A stretch of 64,000 bases of DNA from Uranotaenia lowii (GCF_029784155.1 NC_073693.1:148120843-148184842); one strand, 5' to 3'. Positions 45,145 through 58,189 are shown, numbered from the stretch's first letter. Numbers and translations: made by a program. Notes: generated by a model from the sequence alone, not told the origin.

Positions 45145-48100
45145 ACGCAAAAACCGCTCGTTACAATCCTTGGCGGTACCGCGCCAGTGCCTATGCCGAT
45201 ACCGTGAGTTCCCCAGCTTGGAGGTACCCTTGAGCTCGGCCGCTTCGTTAACGACCCGCCGGATTGTTTGAAACCGGGCCCGGTTACAGCGGTGCATCGG
45301 TTTGAGTACCGCGCCCCTTTCCGGTTCCGAGTCCGGTCCCGATTGCTTTTGATCGTCCTCGTCGTCTACCCAGGCACTCAAAACTCCCTCAACGAAATTA
45401 TACAGCATTTGAATGTTCGGCTGCAGCGGAGTCGATCCCGAGGGAGTTTCCTGCAGCGGTTGGATCAGCTTACGATTCTGACAAACTTCCCGAAGCAGAT
45501 TCTCCCCGAAGTGAACCGTTTTGTGCCGGCGTCTTCGGCTGTTGAGCGATGCGGCGGAAAGCGATTTGGTAAGTTTGCCATTACCACTGGAGGCGGATCG
45601 TTTCTTGATACGAGATCGGGGTAGGGAACTTCGTGAGTCCTCCCGAGATAAGCGTTTCTGAGTCATTTCGGCGTTTCTTGGCAGTGAGTTACTTTTCATA
45701 CGTTGCTGCGGACAGGGACCCGACGAGAGGGCCGTACAGCGTGCATCGGTGCAACGGGGCAGCGAGTTACACTTGTTGTTGCACTCGTAGCACAGCGGTC
45801 CACATTTGTTGGTGGACGACGGGGTGGTGGCGGTTTTCGTACGAGGCAGTGAGGCGCACCGAGGAGTGTCGTAGTAATCGTACATGTAACAGTTGGGATC
45901 ATCACAGAGCGACATGGCCGAGCACATGGGGTCTGTGCATTTGGAAAGCGAAGAACTTCGTTCAGTGCTGCGCTGCCGTGGGTGATAGCTGAGCTGCGAG
46001 TGGGAGGGATGTTTGTTTATTTGATTGATATCGCCGACTGTGGCGGAACGTTGCGTTTTGTGGCGACGCGATCTTTCCTTGCGGGTCGGTTTTTGAGCAA
46101 AAGAAGTTGTTTGTTGGGCTGGAAAAGATTGTTGCTGCTGTTGAAGAGGCTGATGGAGCGGTATCATTTGGGGTGCCGATTTGGGTTCACGCTCTTTGGA
46201 TTTGTACCGGAAGGTTCGTTCCGGTTTTTGCGGTGGCACCCGTGGCTGATCCGAATGAGTGGACGTCACAACCTCGCTCGCAGAATGACGAAGCTTTCGT
46301 TCCCGATGGGACGACTCACTTCGGTCACGATGCTTTGGCCTAATGTCGGTGCAACTACTTTGGGTTGCATCGAAGGCATGTTTCTTAAGTTGTTTAAGCG
46401 GGTACTGAATCCAATCGGTGGAACTTTTGTGGAAAAATTCTTCATTGGGACCTAGTGAATGTCGTTTCTGTAACTTGGAACTGCTCGATTTGTGTTTCAC
46501 AGGTTCGAAATTTTGCAGGGGAATTTCCTCTTTTTCTTTGAACTTTTTCGGAGCACTAGTCTCCTCGTTAACTTTGCTGAATATCTGTTGTTTTTTAAGC
46601 CACTCCAGTATATCGTCGTATGTGAGAGAAAATTCTCCACCGCCACCCGAATGTTTCCGTTGCATGGTCCCACTCCCAGAGGAATGTTGTCTTTGAATCG
46701 TAGCCGTAGTTGAAGTTCGTTCCGATGCACCCCCGGAAACTTGCCTTTGAAGTGGTTTCTTTGCAAATTGTAGCACTTGTTGTTGTTGTTGTTGTTGTTG
46801 CTGCTGCTGCTGTTGTTGTTGATGTTGTTTATCTTGCTGCTCTTTCTCGAATTTGAGTTGTGCGGTTTTGGCTTTTTGGAGGAACTCGACACTCCGTTTG
46901 AGCGGAAGATTGAGCAACCATTCAGAGATATCAGCCTTGAGTACTTGCAGGTCACTTGGTCCAGACGAATGACGCTGGTGGCCATTGTCTTTTGCGTGGC
47001 TTTCCTCATCTCGACGTGTGGTTCGTTCGTCTACGGATCGCGACGAGTGTCGCTGTTTTAGACTACGATCGAAAAATTCTGTCTTGGCAATTGTTCCGGT
47101 GGCTGGCGGAGGTACGGCTTCTACTGGTTTCGGTTTCGAACAAGTGGGAGCGATGTGGCCATTAACGAGTTGCTGTTTTATGTTACGAGCATCAGTCTTT
47201 TCGGTAGTGGACAACTTTTCAATTTCGTATTTATATTGTTTCAGCTGCTCTATCCATTTGATGTCTGCATTAATTTGAAGAAGATATTTGAAAAGTTCCT
47301 CGTTCGTTAACTCTTGGCTCTGCTTCTGCGGGGCACTGCCGACAGATGGATGGTGCATTTGGGGCGCGGCGGAAGAAGATGCCTGGGGGTGTTGCTGGGG
47401 ATGGTAGGGCGGAGCAGGGCCTCCAGTGGCAGTAGTAGAGGAAGAGACATTGGCGTTAACGCTAACACCCTGTTGCTGTTGCTGCAGTTGTTGCAAGGCT
47501 TTCAGATCCTGTAGTTTGTATTGTGTGTTACAGCGACAGACAGGAGTGCGACCACTAGCACCAGTGGCTAATCCTCCACTAGCGCCATCGTCACCGCTGG
47601 GTTTTTTGGTGGATGAAGCCGTCGTAGTCACGTGACTGCGCCCGGGGGCTACGGGGGTAATTTGGACGATCACACAGCAGCAGTGTAGTAGGAGGGTGTT
47701 CTTGTTGTTGTTATCGCTACCGTGATTGCGTCCTGCTTCGTTGAACTCCGCAAGGGTCTTTGTGCCGCCGTTGCTCGTGCCTCCCCCACTGCTGACGTTG
47801 ACTCGTGCCGTGGGCTTGTACACACTACCGTTACACGGGATATCCTGCTCCGGATATGACTTTTGCTTGCTCTGATCCTGCTGTAACGCTGCCAGAATGA
47901 GCGCTGAGTGCTGGGAAACGCCACGGATAATCGGTACCCCTCCTTATTGTTGTTTGCTATCAACTGTCGACGTCGCCTGCGGAATGTTTTCTTGCAATAG
48001 CTACTATTTATATAACCGGCACTATGAACACTACTGAAATATGTTTTGCTAATACTACTACTTTCTCTACCACTACCACTACCAAGGACCAAAGATTCAG

Positions 48101-48164
48101 CACCGTTAGGCCTATCACGAAGTAACGAACGCGTATCGTCGAAATTTACGTCCCAGCTATGCAT
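45136..48164 (-). CDS. large Gln/Ser/Arg-rich protein exon; one frameshift; probably spliced onward
   Basis: I do not recognise this protein. The ATG at 48164 (MHSWDVNFDDTRSLL) is the first after an in-frame stop. That frame continues to a G4 run at 47937-47940. Coding-like sequence then resumes one frame over (VPIIRGVSQHSALILAALQQ) and stays open to 45136, about 1,008 residues in all. Visible features are: basic RRRRRQ near residue 70; an LxxLxxLQQLQQQQQ stretch; a charged segment near residue 290 (NADIKWIEQLKQYKYEIEKL); a Gln run near residues 445-465; six R-x-x-S-like RHS/QHS/KHS sites; a Cys-rich zone (about 45700-45930) with repeated SLPR motifs; and a C-terminal conserved-looking block (KTVHFGENLLREVCQNRKL). 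No signal peptide or membrane segment is evident. These features suggest a cytoplasmic or nuclear phosphorylated scaffold; that is inference. The exon probably ends at a donor at 45141 rather than at the TGA. Confidence 0.8.
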
Positions 48165-50606
48165 GCCACTATGCTTCTTCGCAGCTCATTAAACACTTTC
48201 AGCAAAATTGGGGTCACTTTTTGCTAGCACACAAGTTGAACTATGAAAATTTTTACAGCCCTTTTAATTTTCCCACCATCTATCTAGCTGCCCGATAGAG
48301 TTTAAATCCACTCTGGTGCAATTTATGGCACATCACTCTTCCCTCCAGCGCTCGAGACAAACCATCAAACCCAGTGATTTTAACTTCATGGAACCCAGAT
48401 TCAGTGACCGAAAACTAAACTCAAAACACACACTCATCCACTCCCCAGCAACCGCGAGGGTCTCGGAGCTATTATTTATTGGAACAATTACGTGATCTTT
48501 TTCTATCTATAACAGTGAACTTTCCAGCATCTGTATAGCAACAACACGCTATATAATATGCAGAACACTTTTCATCACCGAAGGATGAAGCCTGGCGTAG
48601 CGTAGCGTGGCCTAGCCTAAGAGGCAGAATCCGTTTCCTGTTCCACCGCAACACACTCGAGTCCTGCCGTCATCACCATATCCGCTGGATCATTGTCACC
48701 ATCTTCGTCGTCGTTGTCGTCGTCGTCATCAGAGCGTCATCATTATAGGGCTTCGTTTTCTTTCTGTGGGATTGATTGTGCCGTTCACTGCCATTCGCAG
48801 AATCCTTGGAAATGTTTTCGTCGCTGCCTTCCCGGTAGCCTATTTGCTTTTTTCCTTCGACCCAAAGTTGTATCTCCACCACATACTTTTACTGTCGCAT
48901 CTATAGGCACAATTTGAAACAATCCCGACAAAAGACTGGATAAAGTTCGAAGATATTACGCTGTATATTTGTATCCACGTATCACGTATTGGCACCCAAC
49001 AGAAGTTGGCACATAAACAGAGGCCTGAGCTGTTGCACCGAAAAAAAAACGAATATCGACAAATTGTGTCCCGCGAATTGCTGTTCTTTTGTTGCTTTTA
49101 TTTTTTTTCTGGTTTGGTTGTTGTATTTTTTCTATGTTTTTGGTTTTTCTAGCTCTTGTTCCGCAAATGGGGCTAGGGCACTGTGAAAATTGGTGTTTTC
49201 GAACAATTACATAAAAGCTTTGCGTTGGCGTGCTGATGGTAAACAGATTGTTTTCCCAGTGTTTTGGTTGGTATTTTCTTGCAGTGTCTCAGCAACTCCC
49301 ACTGGTGGGATCCGAGTCGAAATCTGGGCTCTAGTTTTATTCTTTGTGTACTTTCTGTCGCCACACTTTCCGCCACTAGGTACTCTCGCACTATTTTTCC
49401 TTCATCAATGTTATTCCTTCCAGGGCACCAGGATGCTTCAGAACGGAGAAAATTATTATCCTTTCTGCTCAACCAGGCAACAGACGACTAGTGAGAGCTA
49501 TTTTTTTGGATTCCTGCTGCTAGTAGACTTTTCTTCTTCTATTTATTAACGAGTACGTTTGGAAACGCAAAATTTCCACTACTGTTCAGCACCGCACAAG
49601 CTCGCGTTATATCGTTTGGCTGATCCGACCGAGAATGAGGCAGATGGCTGGCACAACTCCATCCAACTAGCATCTCCCGGACTTGAATGGCATTATTTTT
49701 AATCGTAACTTCACAACCGAATTGGAAAAAGACGAACACGGTGGGACAAAACAATCGAAACAACGCGAGTAAAGCCACTACCCCGGGACTTTCAGCGGAG
49801 CAGCGGAATTCTCCGGGACCAAAGCGATTCACCCCAAAAAAAGAACTGAAATCCGAGTGCGCCCCAATCCTAAGGAGGTAATCCTAAGGCCCTCTCGATG
49901 GCACAGCACATAGGTTTCCACGGCCCGAAAATCCGACAAACAACGACTATCAATTGCGGAAATGAGTTTCGTAATGACTTTTCAATTTTCAAACAACTAT
50001 AGTTACTGCAGGAAGAGCACTATCAAAACTAAACCGTGTTGGAAAAAGTGGATGACTTTCGGAGAAAGCACCGTGCGCGAATATGCTGGCATGACGCCCA
50101 TATTCGGAAGAAAATTTTGTACTTTTCTGCTCTGAACCGCCGTTTGACTGGCTCTCCCACCTCGAAAAGCTCCGGGATCCAGAGCTTCACTCTCCCTATT
50201 TTCATCTTCTCACGCTCTTCAATCTGACGTGTGTTTTCCAAGGTTTCCACCGAAAAAGGGAAAACCCTTCGCAGGGAGCGTGAGAATCCAGTGCAAAACG
50301 CTCTTTCCCAAATACAAACATTCACCCATACAGACAAACTGGAAGGAAACTCTATTTCGAGGCTTTCTCAATTTTCCAATAGCATGCACAATTTGGCGGT
50401 GGAGCACAAACATCGATATGATGATATGATGCTGCTTCCCACGGGCTGGAGATAATTTCTCAGAGACCTCTGGGTGATGATGCAACTAGCGATGCTCCCA
50501 TTTGCTGCTGGCGGATGATTTTCGCTAGAATGACGAACTGTATTGCAGTTTTAAAATGGTTATTGTGCGGGCATTAACGTCCTAAAGCTATAAATTGAAG
50601 AAATTA
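48165..50606. other. upstream region of the host gene, low in repeats
   Basis: This 2.4-kb stretch lies 5' of the minus-strand exon. It is relatively GC-rich, with CGT/GTC triplet runs near 48700-48735 and no transposon ends. It probably includes 5' untranslated sequence and promoter, but no transcription start can be assigned. Short frames on both strands have no recognised domain. Confidence 0.4.
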
Positions 50607-50608
50607 TA

Positions 50609-52757
50609 CCGTAATCCAGGGTGAGATTGATCATTTGTTTAAAAATTTTCGATTATTTTTTTCTGTTAAGGGGAATATGGCATGTTTCATATTTTTAAAA
50701 CCAGTACTGGACTCCTAAAAACGTAAAACATGGTTGCAGAAACTTATTACTTTTAATTTGATTTAAAAATCGATTTCGTCTTTTTATAGAATTTGATGCT
50801 TTGGGGTAGGTAATATTGATCAATTTCTATTTTGATGGTTTCAAGGAGTTTTCTTGATCATAAAGTAAACAAAACACCTTCATAATTTTTACAAATGCTA
50901 GTGTATTAGGGCGGCTTAGGGTCTAACACTTTCAAAAAATCGATTTTTTTTTATTTTCTTATTGTCAAACATTTCAAGAATGTTGTGTCAAATTTTCAAG
51001 TAAATTGAAGCAAAACTGTAGAAACTATAGGCCTTTATCTCCTCCTATCTAATACTGCAAGAAAGCAAGAGCAGAAACTTCAAACGCGTTTTTCTCGAAA
51101 GCACATTTTTAAAGTTCGTGGACATCGTCATTTGAAAACTACTTATCCGATTCTTTTCAAATTTGGAACATATTTTCTACATATAAAATACCAGACCCCA
51201 ACGTTTTTCTTTTTTTTTACTTTGAGAAGATTTTATAGATAAAAAAATGGCGGATTTTTTCGTGAAAAATCGTAGTTTTTACTTCAAACAGCCACAAAAA
51301 TTTCATAAAAATTGCTTTAAGTTAGATAAAAACATTGGGGTCCAGAAAAACATCTATTAAAAATATTTTGCTCTGATTTTTTGACTTCAGATGATTCTGT
51401 GCTGAGATACAGTGTCCACCGCAAATCCTGTTTTTTAAAAGGCATCCTCGAAAGCGCTCCGTCACCGGCTTATTTTTCAATATTTTTCTACAAAAAAATT
51501 ACTAAATGTTCTTTTAACAATGCTTTGTATAATGCAAAACATTTGAATACATTTGTTTGAACGATAGCTCTAGAAAAAATCGTGAAAATGGTGTTTTTTT
51601 TACCCGTTAGACACTACTAACATTTTTACAAATTTTTAAAAACAAATCAAGTTTTTCCCAATTTGAAAAAAGGATTAGGGGAAAGTCGGGTAAGACGGAC
51701 ACCCTAAGCTAGAATTGTAATAGAAAATCAGTAATTTTTTTTTTCATCGCAGTCTTCGGTCAGATGGGTTGTTAATGTTGTTTGAACATGAACATGAACC
51801 ATTGGCATTAGTAGGTAAATTTTCTTCATCAAAAATGTTTTCATAGCAATCTAAAACATGCTTGCAAATAACAGTTTTTCAAAATGGTCGGGTAAAACGG
51901 ACACTGCGTAGAAAATGTAGATATTGCCAAACAAAATTCTGTACTGGTACATATTTTTGTGAAATAAGCATTAGACAATGTTTTTAAACCAGAGTGGAAC
52001 CAACTGATCCTTATCCGGTAGCAAAACTGTGTGTTTTTCGTAATTCCGTTTTAAATAAGGAAATTTTCACCAGAGATCAACTTTTAGCCGTTATTATGGC
52101 CTGTTTGAAATATCGAGTACTATTTGACAGACAATTGCACTTGACAAGGTCATCTGAAAGCATATGGAGGATCGAATCGATAATTTTTTTTTTAATATCT
52201 GGAGAAACTTATGTGTCCGTTTTACCCGACCTTGAAGTGTCCGTCTTACCCGACCTAGCAACTTTTTTTCAAGACGTTTGTTACGTAAGCCCCTCGACTG
52301 AAATTCGATGGTTTTCCTCCAGATGGTCAATTAGAAGCCTTATAAAGATTCCACCATTGAAAACGCTTGAAATTTCCGATAATGTTGCGAGTTATGGACT
52401 ATTTTCTGAGTAGAGAAAATTACATCGAATGGTGCAGCCTGACAGTCGTTGTTTGTTTTGTTAACTATTATGAGACCTTGCTTGCTGCAAATCAGCAAAG
52501 GGTCTCGAAAGTGTAAATACATCTAAGAAAACATATTCCCATCATTAGATTTTTTCCAAACATTGTAATTTCTGAAACACTGAAAATGTCCATTTTACCC
52601 GATGTGTCCGTGTTACCCGACTTCCCCCTATATGTTTTCAAACGAGTAAAAAATTTTTGAGATATTTTAACTTCACCATTAGTTATTGATGATTATATGG
52701 AAAAAAATTCACGTTGATCAAAGTTACCCCGGTGATCAATGTTACCCCGTTTTACGG
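50609..52757. mobile_element. TA-flanked element (CCGTAAAACGGGGTAAC-type ends) with nested insertions
   Basis: The left end CCGTAATCCAGGGTGAGATT and the inverse right end CCGTAAAACGGGGTAACATT are flanked by TA (50607-50608 and 52758-52759). 'TTGATCA' words follow both ends. Inside are a block at about 50905-51650 beginning GGGCGGCTTAGGGTCTAAC and the MITE at 51678-52628. The related element at 57169-58041 has the same type of ends. Confidence 0.6.
51678..52628. mobile_element. nested MITE, TIR GGGGAAAGTCGGGTAAGAC-type
   Basis: The left end GGGGAAAGTCGGGTAAGACG and the inverse right end GGGGGAAGTCGGGTAACACG are flanked by TA (51676-51677 and 52629-52630). ACCCGACCTTGAAGTGTCCG-like words recur inside near 52215-52255. 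A 139-residue plus-strand frame at 51994-52413 crosses these repeats and is judged spurious. Confidence 0.7.
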
Positions 52758-52945
52758 TATCTAAATTTCGAATACCATGCTTTGATAATGATAAGAAAAA
52801 ACATGCATTCAAAACTAGTTAAAAAATGTTTTTTTTAGAAATGGTTTTATTAGGTCATTCTACTTATAAAATTTTGCTGTGCCGAGAGAGTTAAAAAATA
52901 TGATTTATAATAAGATATTCCATAGTTGATGTAATTATCTTTGTA

Positions 52946-53199
52946 AGTTGGTATTTTTCGGTGATTGTCGAGTCAAATAATAACAATTTCTTTACGTTTC
53001 GCCTACTGGATAATTTCAGCCATCTTCAGAAAAAAAAATTGTATCGCTAGGTGCTTCAGTTAAGGCTTATATAAGACAGCCGTAACGGAAGCACGCGGCG
53101 ATACAATTTTTTTTCTGAAGATGGCTGAAATTATCCAGTAGGCCGCAACGTAAAGAAATTGTTATCATTTCACTCGAAAATCACCAAAAAATATCAACT
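52946..53199. mobile_element. short palindromic MITE
   Basis: Inverted arms of about 110 bp (about 52946-53058 and 53095-53199) share AACAATTTCTTTACGTT and ATAATTTCAGCCATCTTCAG words around a spacer of about 40 bases that contains TATATAAG. No coding. Confidence 0.75.
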
Positions 53200-53488
53200 G
53201 AAAAAGATATCAACAACTGACGGTGATCAAAACTCGTAAACATAATTGATGTAAGCAATTTGAAGGTTGAAAAAGTTCGAAAACGCCCTATCAACAAATT
53301 GCGGACCAAATGCGAGAATTCTCGTTTTTTTCGCTTGCCGCGAATTTTCTATGTTTAGCCTAATAACTCAAATGATATAAATTTAACCATTTTACTTTTC
53401 CAGCTAAATTAAACACAACACTTAAGGCAACTCAACATAGAATTCTGTATTTTGAAGTCTCCCAGCTAAGATTTCTTCGGTGTCTTTA

Positions 53489-53782
53489 AAGCAAGTTCAC
53501 TGGTGTTGGGAGAAAGTGGTAGAAATTTTGACACTTACGGCACATTTTGAAAATTTTGCCATGCAAAAACATTTTCAAGATCTGAGGCCTTCTAGTTTTT
53601 TTACAACACGTGTTGTATTTTCGCATGCTGTGATGCAAAAATAGCAATATTTCTATCACATACGGCTGAAATAGAAACAGTGTTGTAAAAAAATACAACG
53701 CCCCAAGATCTTGAAAACATTTTTGTATAGTAAAATTTTCAAAATTTCTACCACTTTTTCCCAACACCAGTGAACTTGCTCT
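53489..53782. mobile_element. palindromic MITE, TIR AAGTTCACT-type, copy 2
   Basis: The left end GCAAGTTCACTGGTGTTGGG and its inverse at the right are flanked by TA (53487-53488 and 53783-53784). The central part is also self-complementary (ACAACACGTGTTGTATTTTC and GTTGTAAAAAAATACAAC). It is homologous end to end with 44479-44778. Confidence 0.75.
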
Positions 53783-54879
53783 TAGTGTGTTAACGAAGAA
53801 AACGAGGTTCAAAATAACACTTCAACCATGAGATATAGAAAATTTAAGTTAAATCTTCATCCATACCTCAATTTAGAAGAAGTCAACGTTTTTGGGTTTG
53901 TTTCAAGACTCATCTCTATTTTTTTCACATATTTTTGAGCAAAAGTTTCAATCCTTTGTGAGCCCAAATTGTATACTCGTAATTCTGATTTGTCCATTGC
54001 TTTAAAAAATGTTCAAATTTGTATTTCTTAATCTAATGAAGCTGTAAATTGCTTAACTATTATGTGTTTTCCAGAAGAAGAATGGCTTATTGAGAGAAGC
54101 TTCAAAGAGAGAAATAGGAATGTTTGAAAAGTAAAAATCAACTGTTATTTCACTATGCCGTCGCAGACTTTTTTTTTAACAAAATTATAACTAACTTTTT
54201 TATCACGTCATGAAAGTAAAATTTTGGTATCATTTTTCCCGAATGCAATGCAAAAATTTGGTTTTCAATTTTCATATTATGGATACCATAATCATGCCAA
54301 GTGTAGGTTTCACTGAAACCTAAAACCTTAATGATACCTCGTTCTACCACTTGAATTTTGAGAGCACAGCGATGCCATTTTTTGGTGTCGTATTATAATC
54401 AGAAAACTTTCAAATTACTTTCAGTGAAACCAAAATAAGTTAATATGTAATTCCTTTTATATGAAAAGCATTTTTGATGCCTATAATTTATTAACTGTTT
54501 TGGAAGATTTTGGCAACCTGAATTCCAAAAATTTCGTCAGATTATGTCTATCATCTCTAGTTTTCTTAATACAGCGTTTTAAAATTTTGGGTAAAAAAAG
54601 GTCATTGATATAATTGATAAACTAATGAACCTATGTATATGAAAACTGAATACTAATATTGGATCAACTTATTCTCTTGCATTATCCAGGACTGAGACCT
54701 TGCCTAGATATTCTTGTTTCAGAGATTCCACGCTTTAGGAAAATTTAATTCTACAATTTTTTGAAATTCCAGTAGTCAAGATTATAACTATTTCAATCGT
54801 CATTTGATTTATGGTTTTTAAATTTTCAAAGATCAAATTTTTTTCAAAATTTCCTAGAAGTTTCTTAAAAAATTTCATT

Positions 54880-55520
54880 TTTTGCAGTTTTGTTAAAATT
54901 TAACAAAACGACAAAAACTATATCTCTCTTGTTTCCCAACCGATTTTGGCAAAATTTTAAGTTTTGAAAACCCCGTGATGTAACTCAAATATAATTTTCA
55001 GACAATATTCACCTACAACAGTTTTCCGTTATTCAAAGTCCAAGAAATAAAATCCGAAAAACATGCTTTAGAAAAAAGACTGTAGATCAGATATAAAATG
55101 CTCGAAAAAAATGTCACTCAGTGTCCAGGAAAATATAAGTTAGAAGCAATTTGTTGCACATACATTTTTTTTATTTTTTCAGATCATGACCACAAAAAAA
55201 GTTAAAAAGTGGTTTAAAAACCGAAACTTTCAATCAATGAACCTTCGAAATTGTTTAGGTTACACCAGATAAATTTTTAAAAGACGGTGAAAAGTTGACG
55301 TAACTTGGCACATTCTTGTATCTTGAGATTGTCAAAATACGAAACACAGAATTTTTTATGATTTTTCTAAATAGCCATTTTTTGAAATTTTTGTCATTTG
55401 CAATTTCTCAGACTTTCTTGCTTTTCAATTCAACTTTGCACTGGATTTTGAGTTTATTGACTCAAGATAATATATATTCACCTGAAAGCTCATTTCATAC
55501 CAATTCTAGTGATGTAATTT
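54880..55520. repeat. interspersed repeat, copy 1 (shared with 59090-59720)
   Basis: The phrase 'gatgtaactcaaatataatt' followed by 'ttcagacaatattcacctac' and 'ccgttattcaaagtccaag' recurs near 59215-59285. The following 200 bases are recognisable in inverse order near 59380-59640. No protein is visible. The bases 53790-54879 are AT-rich with no recognised element. Confidence 0.5.
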
Positions 55521-55997
55521 TATAAGCGCTGCAATACTATACGAAAATTATCCGTTCTGGCAAAACCCCTAAAAATATTTAAGCCTCATTTTTATTTCAT
55601 GCGCATGGAAAAAAATGGACAGAAAAATTAAAATAAACCAATCTAGTGGAAAAGAGTTCAAAACAATCGCTGACACCATTCAAGATTGATCACCCAATAT
55701 CTGTATTTTTTAGTTCAGAAATTAAGTTAAATTTGATTCATTTGAGGACCAAATGCGTTATTAGTTTTCACAAACAGCTTTTTTTTAGATTTTTTTTTTT
55801 AGAAAAATTTAATAGTTAACTTAAAAATTTATTAATACTCCAGCAGCGCTGAAGAATTCGTTAGATCTTATTATATAAACTGAAAGACCCTAACCCGGTT
55901 TCACCCGGGTCTGTCCGGATATTTAATACAAAATTTGGGTACAGTCCGGCCCAGTTGCCCGGATTTCATTGAAAACAGCCCGAATTTATTCACTTTA

Positions 55998-56912
55998 GGG
56001 GAAAGGTTTCCTAAATGGGCCTATCGGGTTAAATGACCCTACGGCTGTTTGATGAAATGGCTGACTAGACAGCTTATCTGACCAATGCATTTTGAGGGTG
56101 ATACGCTTAGAACATAAGGCATGCAAGAATTTTATGAATTTATAAACTCAAAAAAATTTAAAAAATCATACAAGGTTTTGATACATTTTGATGTAATATT
56201 TCGACTTTTAAAAATTATACGTAAGGAAGCATAAAACTAAAACTAGGATGGTTTTTGTTCCTTACTCAAATGAACTTAAGAAATAGAACATATTTAAGCT
56301 TTTGTGGAGGTTTAATAATGATTATATAGTGGAATAATAGAGTGTTTTTGTATGCCCCCATCATGTTTGTAAAATGCCTCCATCCTAAAATATCAGGTTA
56401 AATAGAATAAATTAATGATTTTTATCATTCAACCTTCAAATCTAAGCTCTGAATAACATCTTAAGAGAGAATTGAAGATCTAAAAACAGATTTGATAAAG
56501 TTTTTCTCATGGATGAACTGCCTCCATAGTATGGCAACCCTAACTTTTGTTTTATTCCATAAAATTATAATATACCTAGATTTTTATAAAACTTCAGCTT
56601 TGTCGTACGGAAATTATTACTTTCTAGCAGTTTCAATGAAATTATACGGGAATATTGCCCAAAAAACAGAAAATTTGTTCAAAACATAAATAGGCGCATT
56701 TAGCCCGCACGCTTTGAGGTTCGGAATTTTAGACAACACTTATAATAAAAGAATTTTCTTGGAAACAGAAGAAAATTTTAACATAAATATTACTCCAATG
56801 TATAGAAAACAGATGCCTGCACACGTGTATATAGTTTTTGTACACATATTCGATGTGATATTTGATTAAATCAGTGTTCTGCTTAATAGGCGCATATAGC
56901 CCGCTCCTCCCC
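55998..56912. mobile_element. nested MITE, TIR GGGGA-type with ATGGGCC/GGGCTATATGCGCC
   Basis: The left end GGGGAAAGGTTTCCTAAATG and the inverse right end GGGGAGGAGCGGGCTATATG are flanked by TA (55996-55997 and 56913-56914). No transposase frame. TAGGCGCATTTAGCCCGC words near 56690 and 56888 are internal repeats. Confidence 0.6.
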
Positions 56913-57168
56913 TATCTGGTAGATCAAACAAAAAAATCATTTGGAGTTGTTAAACTTTTCTTTTTGAAATTTTCTGAACATTTATTATAAAAATATTCAA
57001 GAAAGCTTTTTTGGAAGCCTAAAATGCGATTTAGATTTTTTTTGTCAATTTTTTGTTTTTGATTTTTGTTGAGTTATTTCTGGGTTTTGACAAAATTGGC
57101 CCGGATTTTTGGTTGTCAATTTGGAAATCAAATGCCGGGATTTTGCCAAGTTAATTTTATATGAATTA

Positions 57169-58041
57169 CCGTAAACTGGCGGAACTTTGATCACTTTTTT
57201 CATACATTTTTGAATATATTGAAAGGGGTTAATTTTTCGTAAGACCTAAAAGCTTTCAAACACTTACTGAGGTGAGGAGTATTAAACATGATCATTGATT
57301 GCAGTTCATTCAAATGACATTGGTGGTAATAAATTAATGTTTGTTAAAAAACCAGACTTCGAGTTTCGGGGTAATTTTGATCACTATGGTTTTCACGTAT
57401 CTCAACATCATCAAATTTATTGTTTTGATGCCATTTAGCAAAGAAGTTTCAAAACATCGAGAACTGTAATTTTTTTGTTTGGACTCTATTGAATTTTTCA
57501 ACGTTTTCTTTCAAGAACGAATATACTCAAAAGGTGGACAGTGTTGCTGCATACATTTAGGGGAAAAAATTATAAACATTTATCAATATTTTTTGGCCTT
57601 AAAAACAAATGAAATTTTACCTTCATGCTATTCCCTAAGTCCTCGCACTATTCCTATGTTCTTTATTTCTTCAAACTTAGCCATTTGACCATTTTTTTTC
57701 AACATCCAAAAATTATCATCAAATGACCATGAAAATAACACTTAAACTAAACCTAAACCAAGAAAAAAGTTGAACTTTCAGAATAAATAACCCATTTGCT
57801 CCTAAATTCTTGAATTAGATCAGGAGAGATGTTTGTTTGTGAACTTTCAAAAAACCAGATATTTTAGGATTTTAAAATTACATTTTAAGTTACATTAAAT
57901 TATTAAATCAATTTATAGGCTTTCAAACGAAGTAAACAGTTTTCAGATATTTCAACTTTATACTTACTTAATGATGATTATTTGCAGAAATTTCATGTTG
58001 ATCAAAATTACTTCGCTGATCAAAGTTCCCCCAGTTTACGG
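57169..58041. mobile_element. nested MITE, TIR CCGTAAACTGG-type
   Basis: The left end CCGTAAACTGGCGGAACTTT and the inverse right end CCGTAAACTGGGGGAACTTT are flanked by TA (57167-57168 and 58042-58043). It is inserted in the CCGGGTTT-type repeat, whose copy is restored on removal. Same end family as 50609-52757. Confidence 0.75.
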
Positions 58042-58189
58042 TACCTGGATTTGTTCGACCCAGACACGTGCTGGAAAAATTCTGGCAACCTTAAACTAAA
58101 TCTTAATCACCTTAGTCGAAGACCATGGATAATTTGGACTTTCAAAATAGTTGAAGAAGCTGTTGTTTCTTTCCCTAGGTTAAAAGTGT

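Larger units (their letters stand above)
55887..58110 (+). repeat. CCGGGTTT-type repeat, split by two nested MITEs
   Basis: The 5' part (CCCGGTTTCACCCGGGTCTG, TTTAATACAAAATTTGGG, TTGCCCGGATTTCATTG) lies at 55887-55995. The middle lies at 56915-57166 and the 3' part (CCTGGATTTGTTCGACCCAG, ACGTGCTGGAAAAATTCTGG) at 58044-58110. Removing the two TA-flanked inserts restores the order seen in the copy at 61185-61640. Confidence 0.7.

Noticed and set aside
51994..52413. 139-codon plus-strand frame
   Set aside because: It lies wholly inside a TA-flanked MITE and crosses its internal repeats (the repeated SVLPDLE/SVLPDLA words come from the TIR motif).
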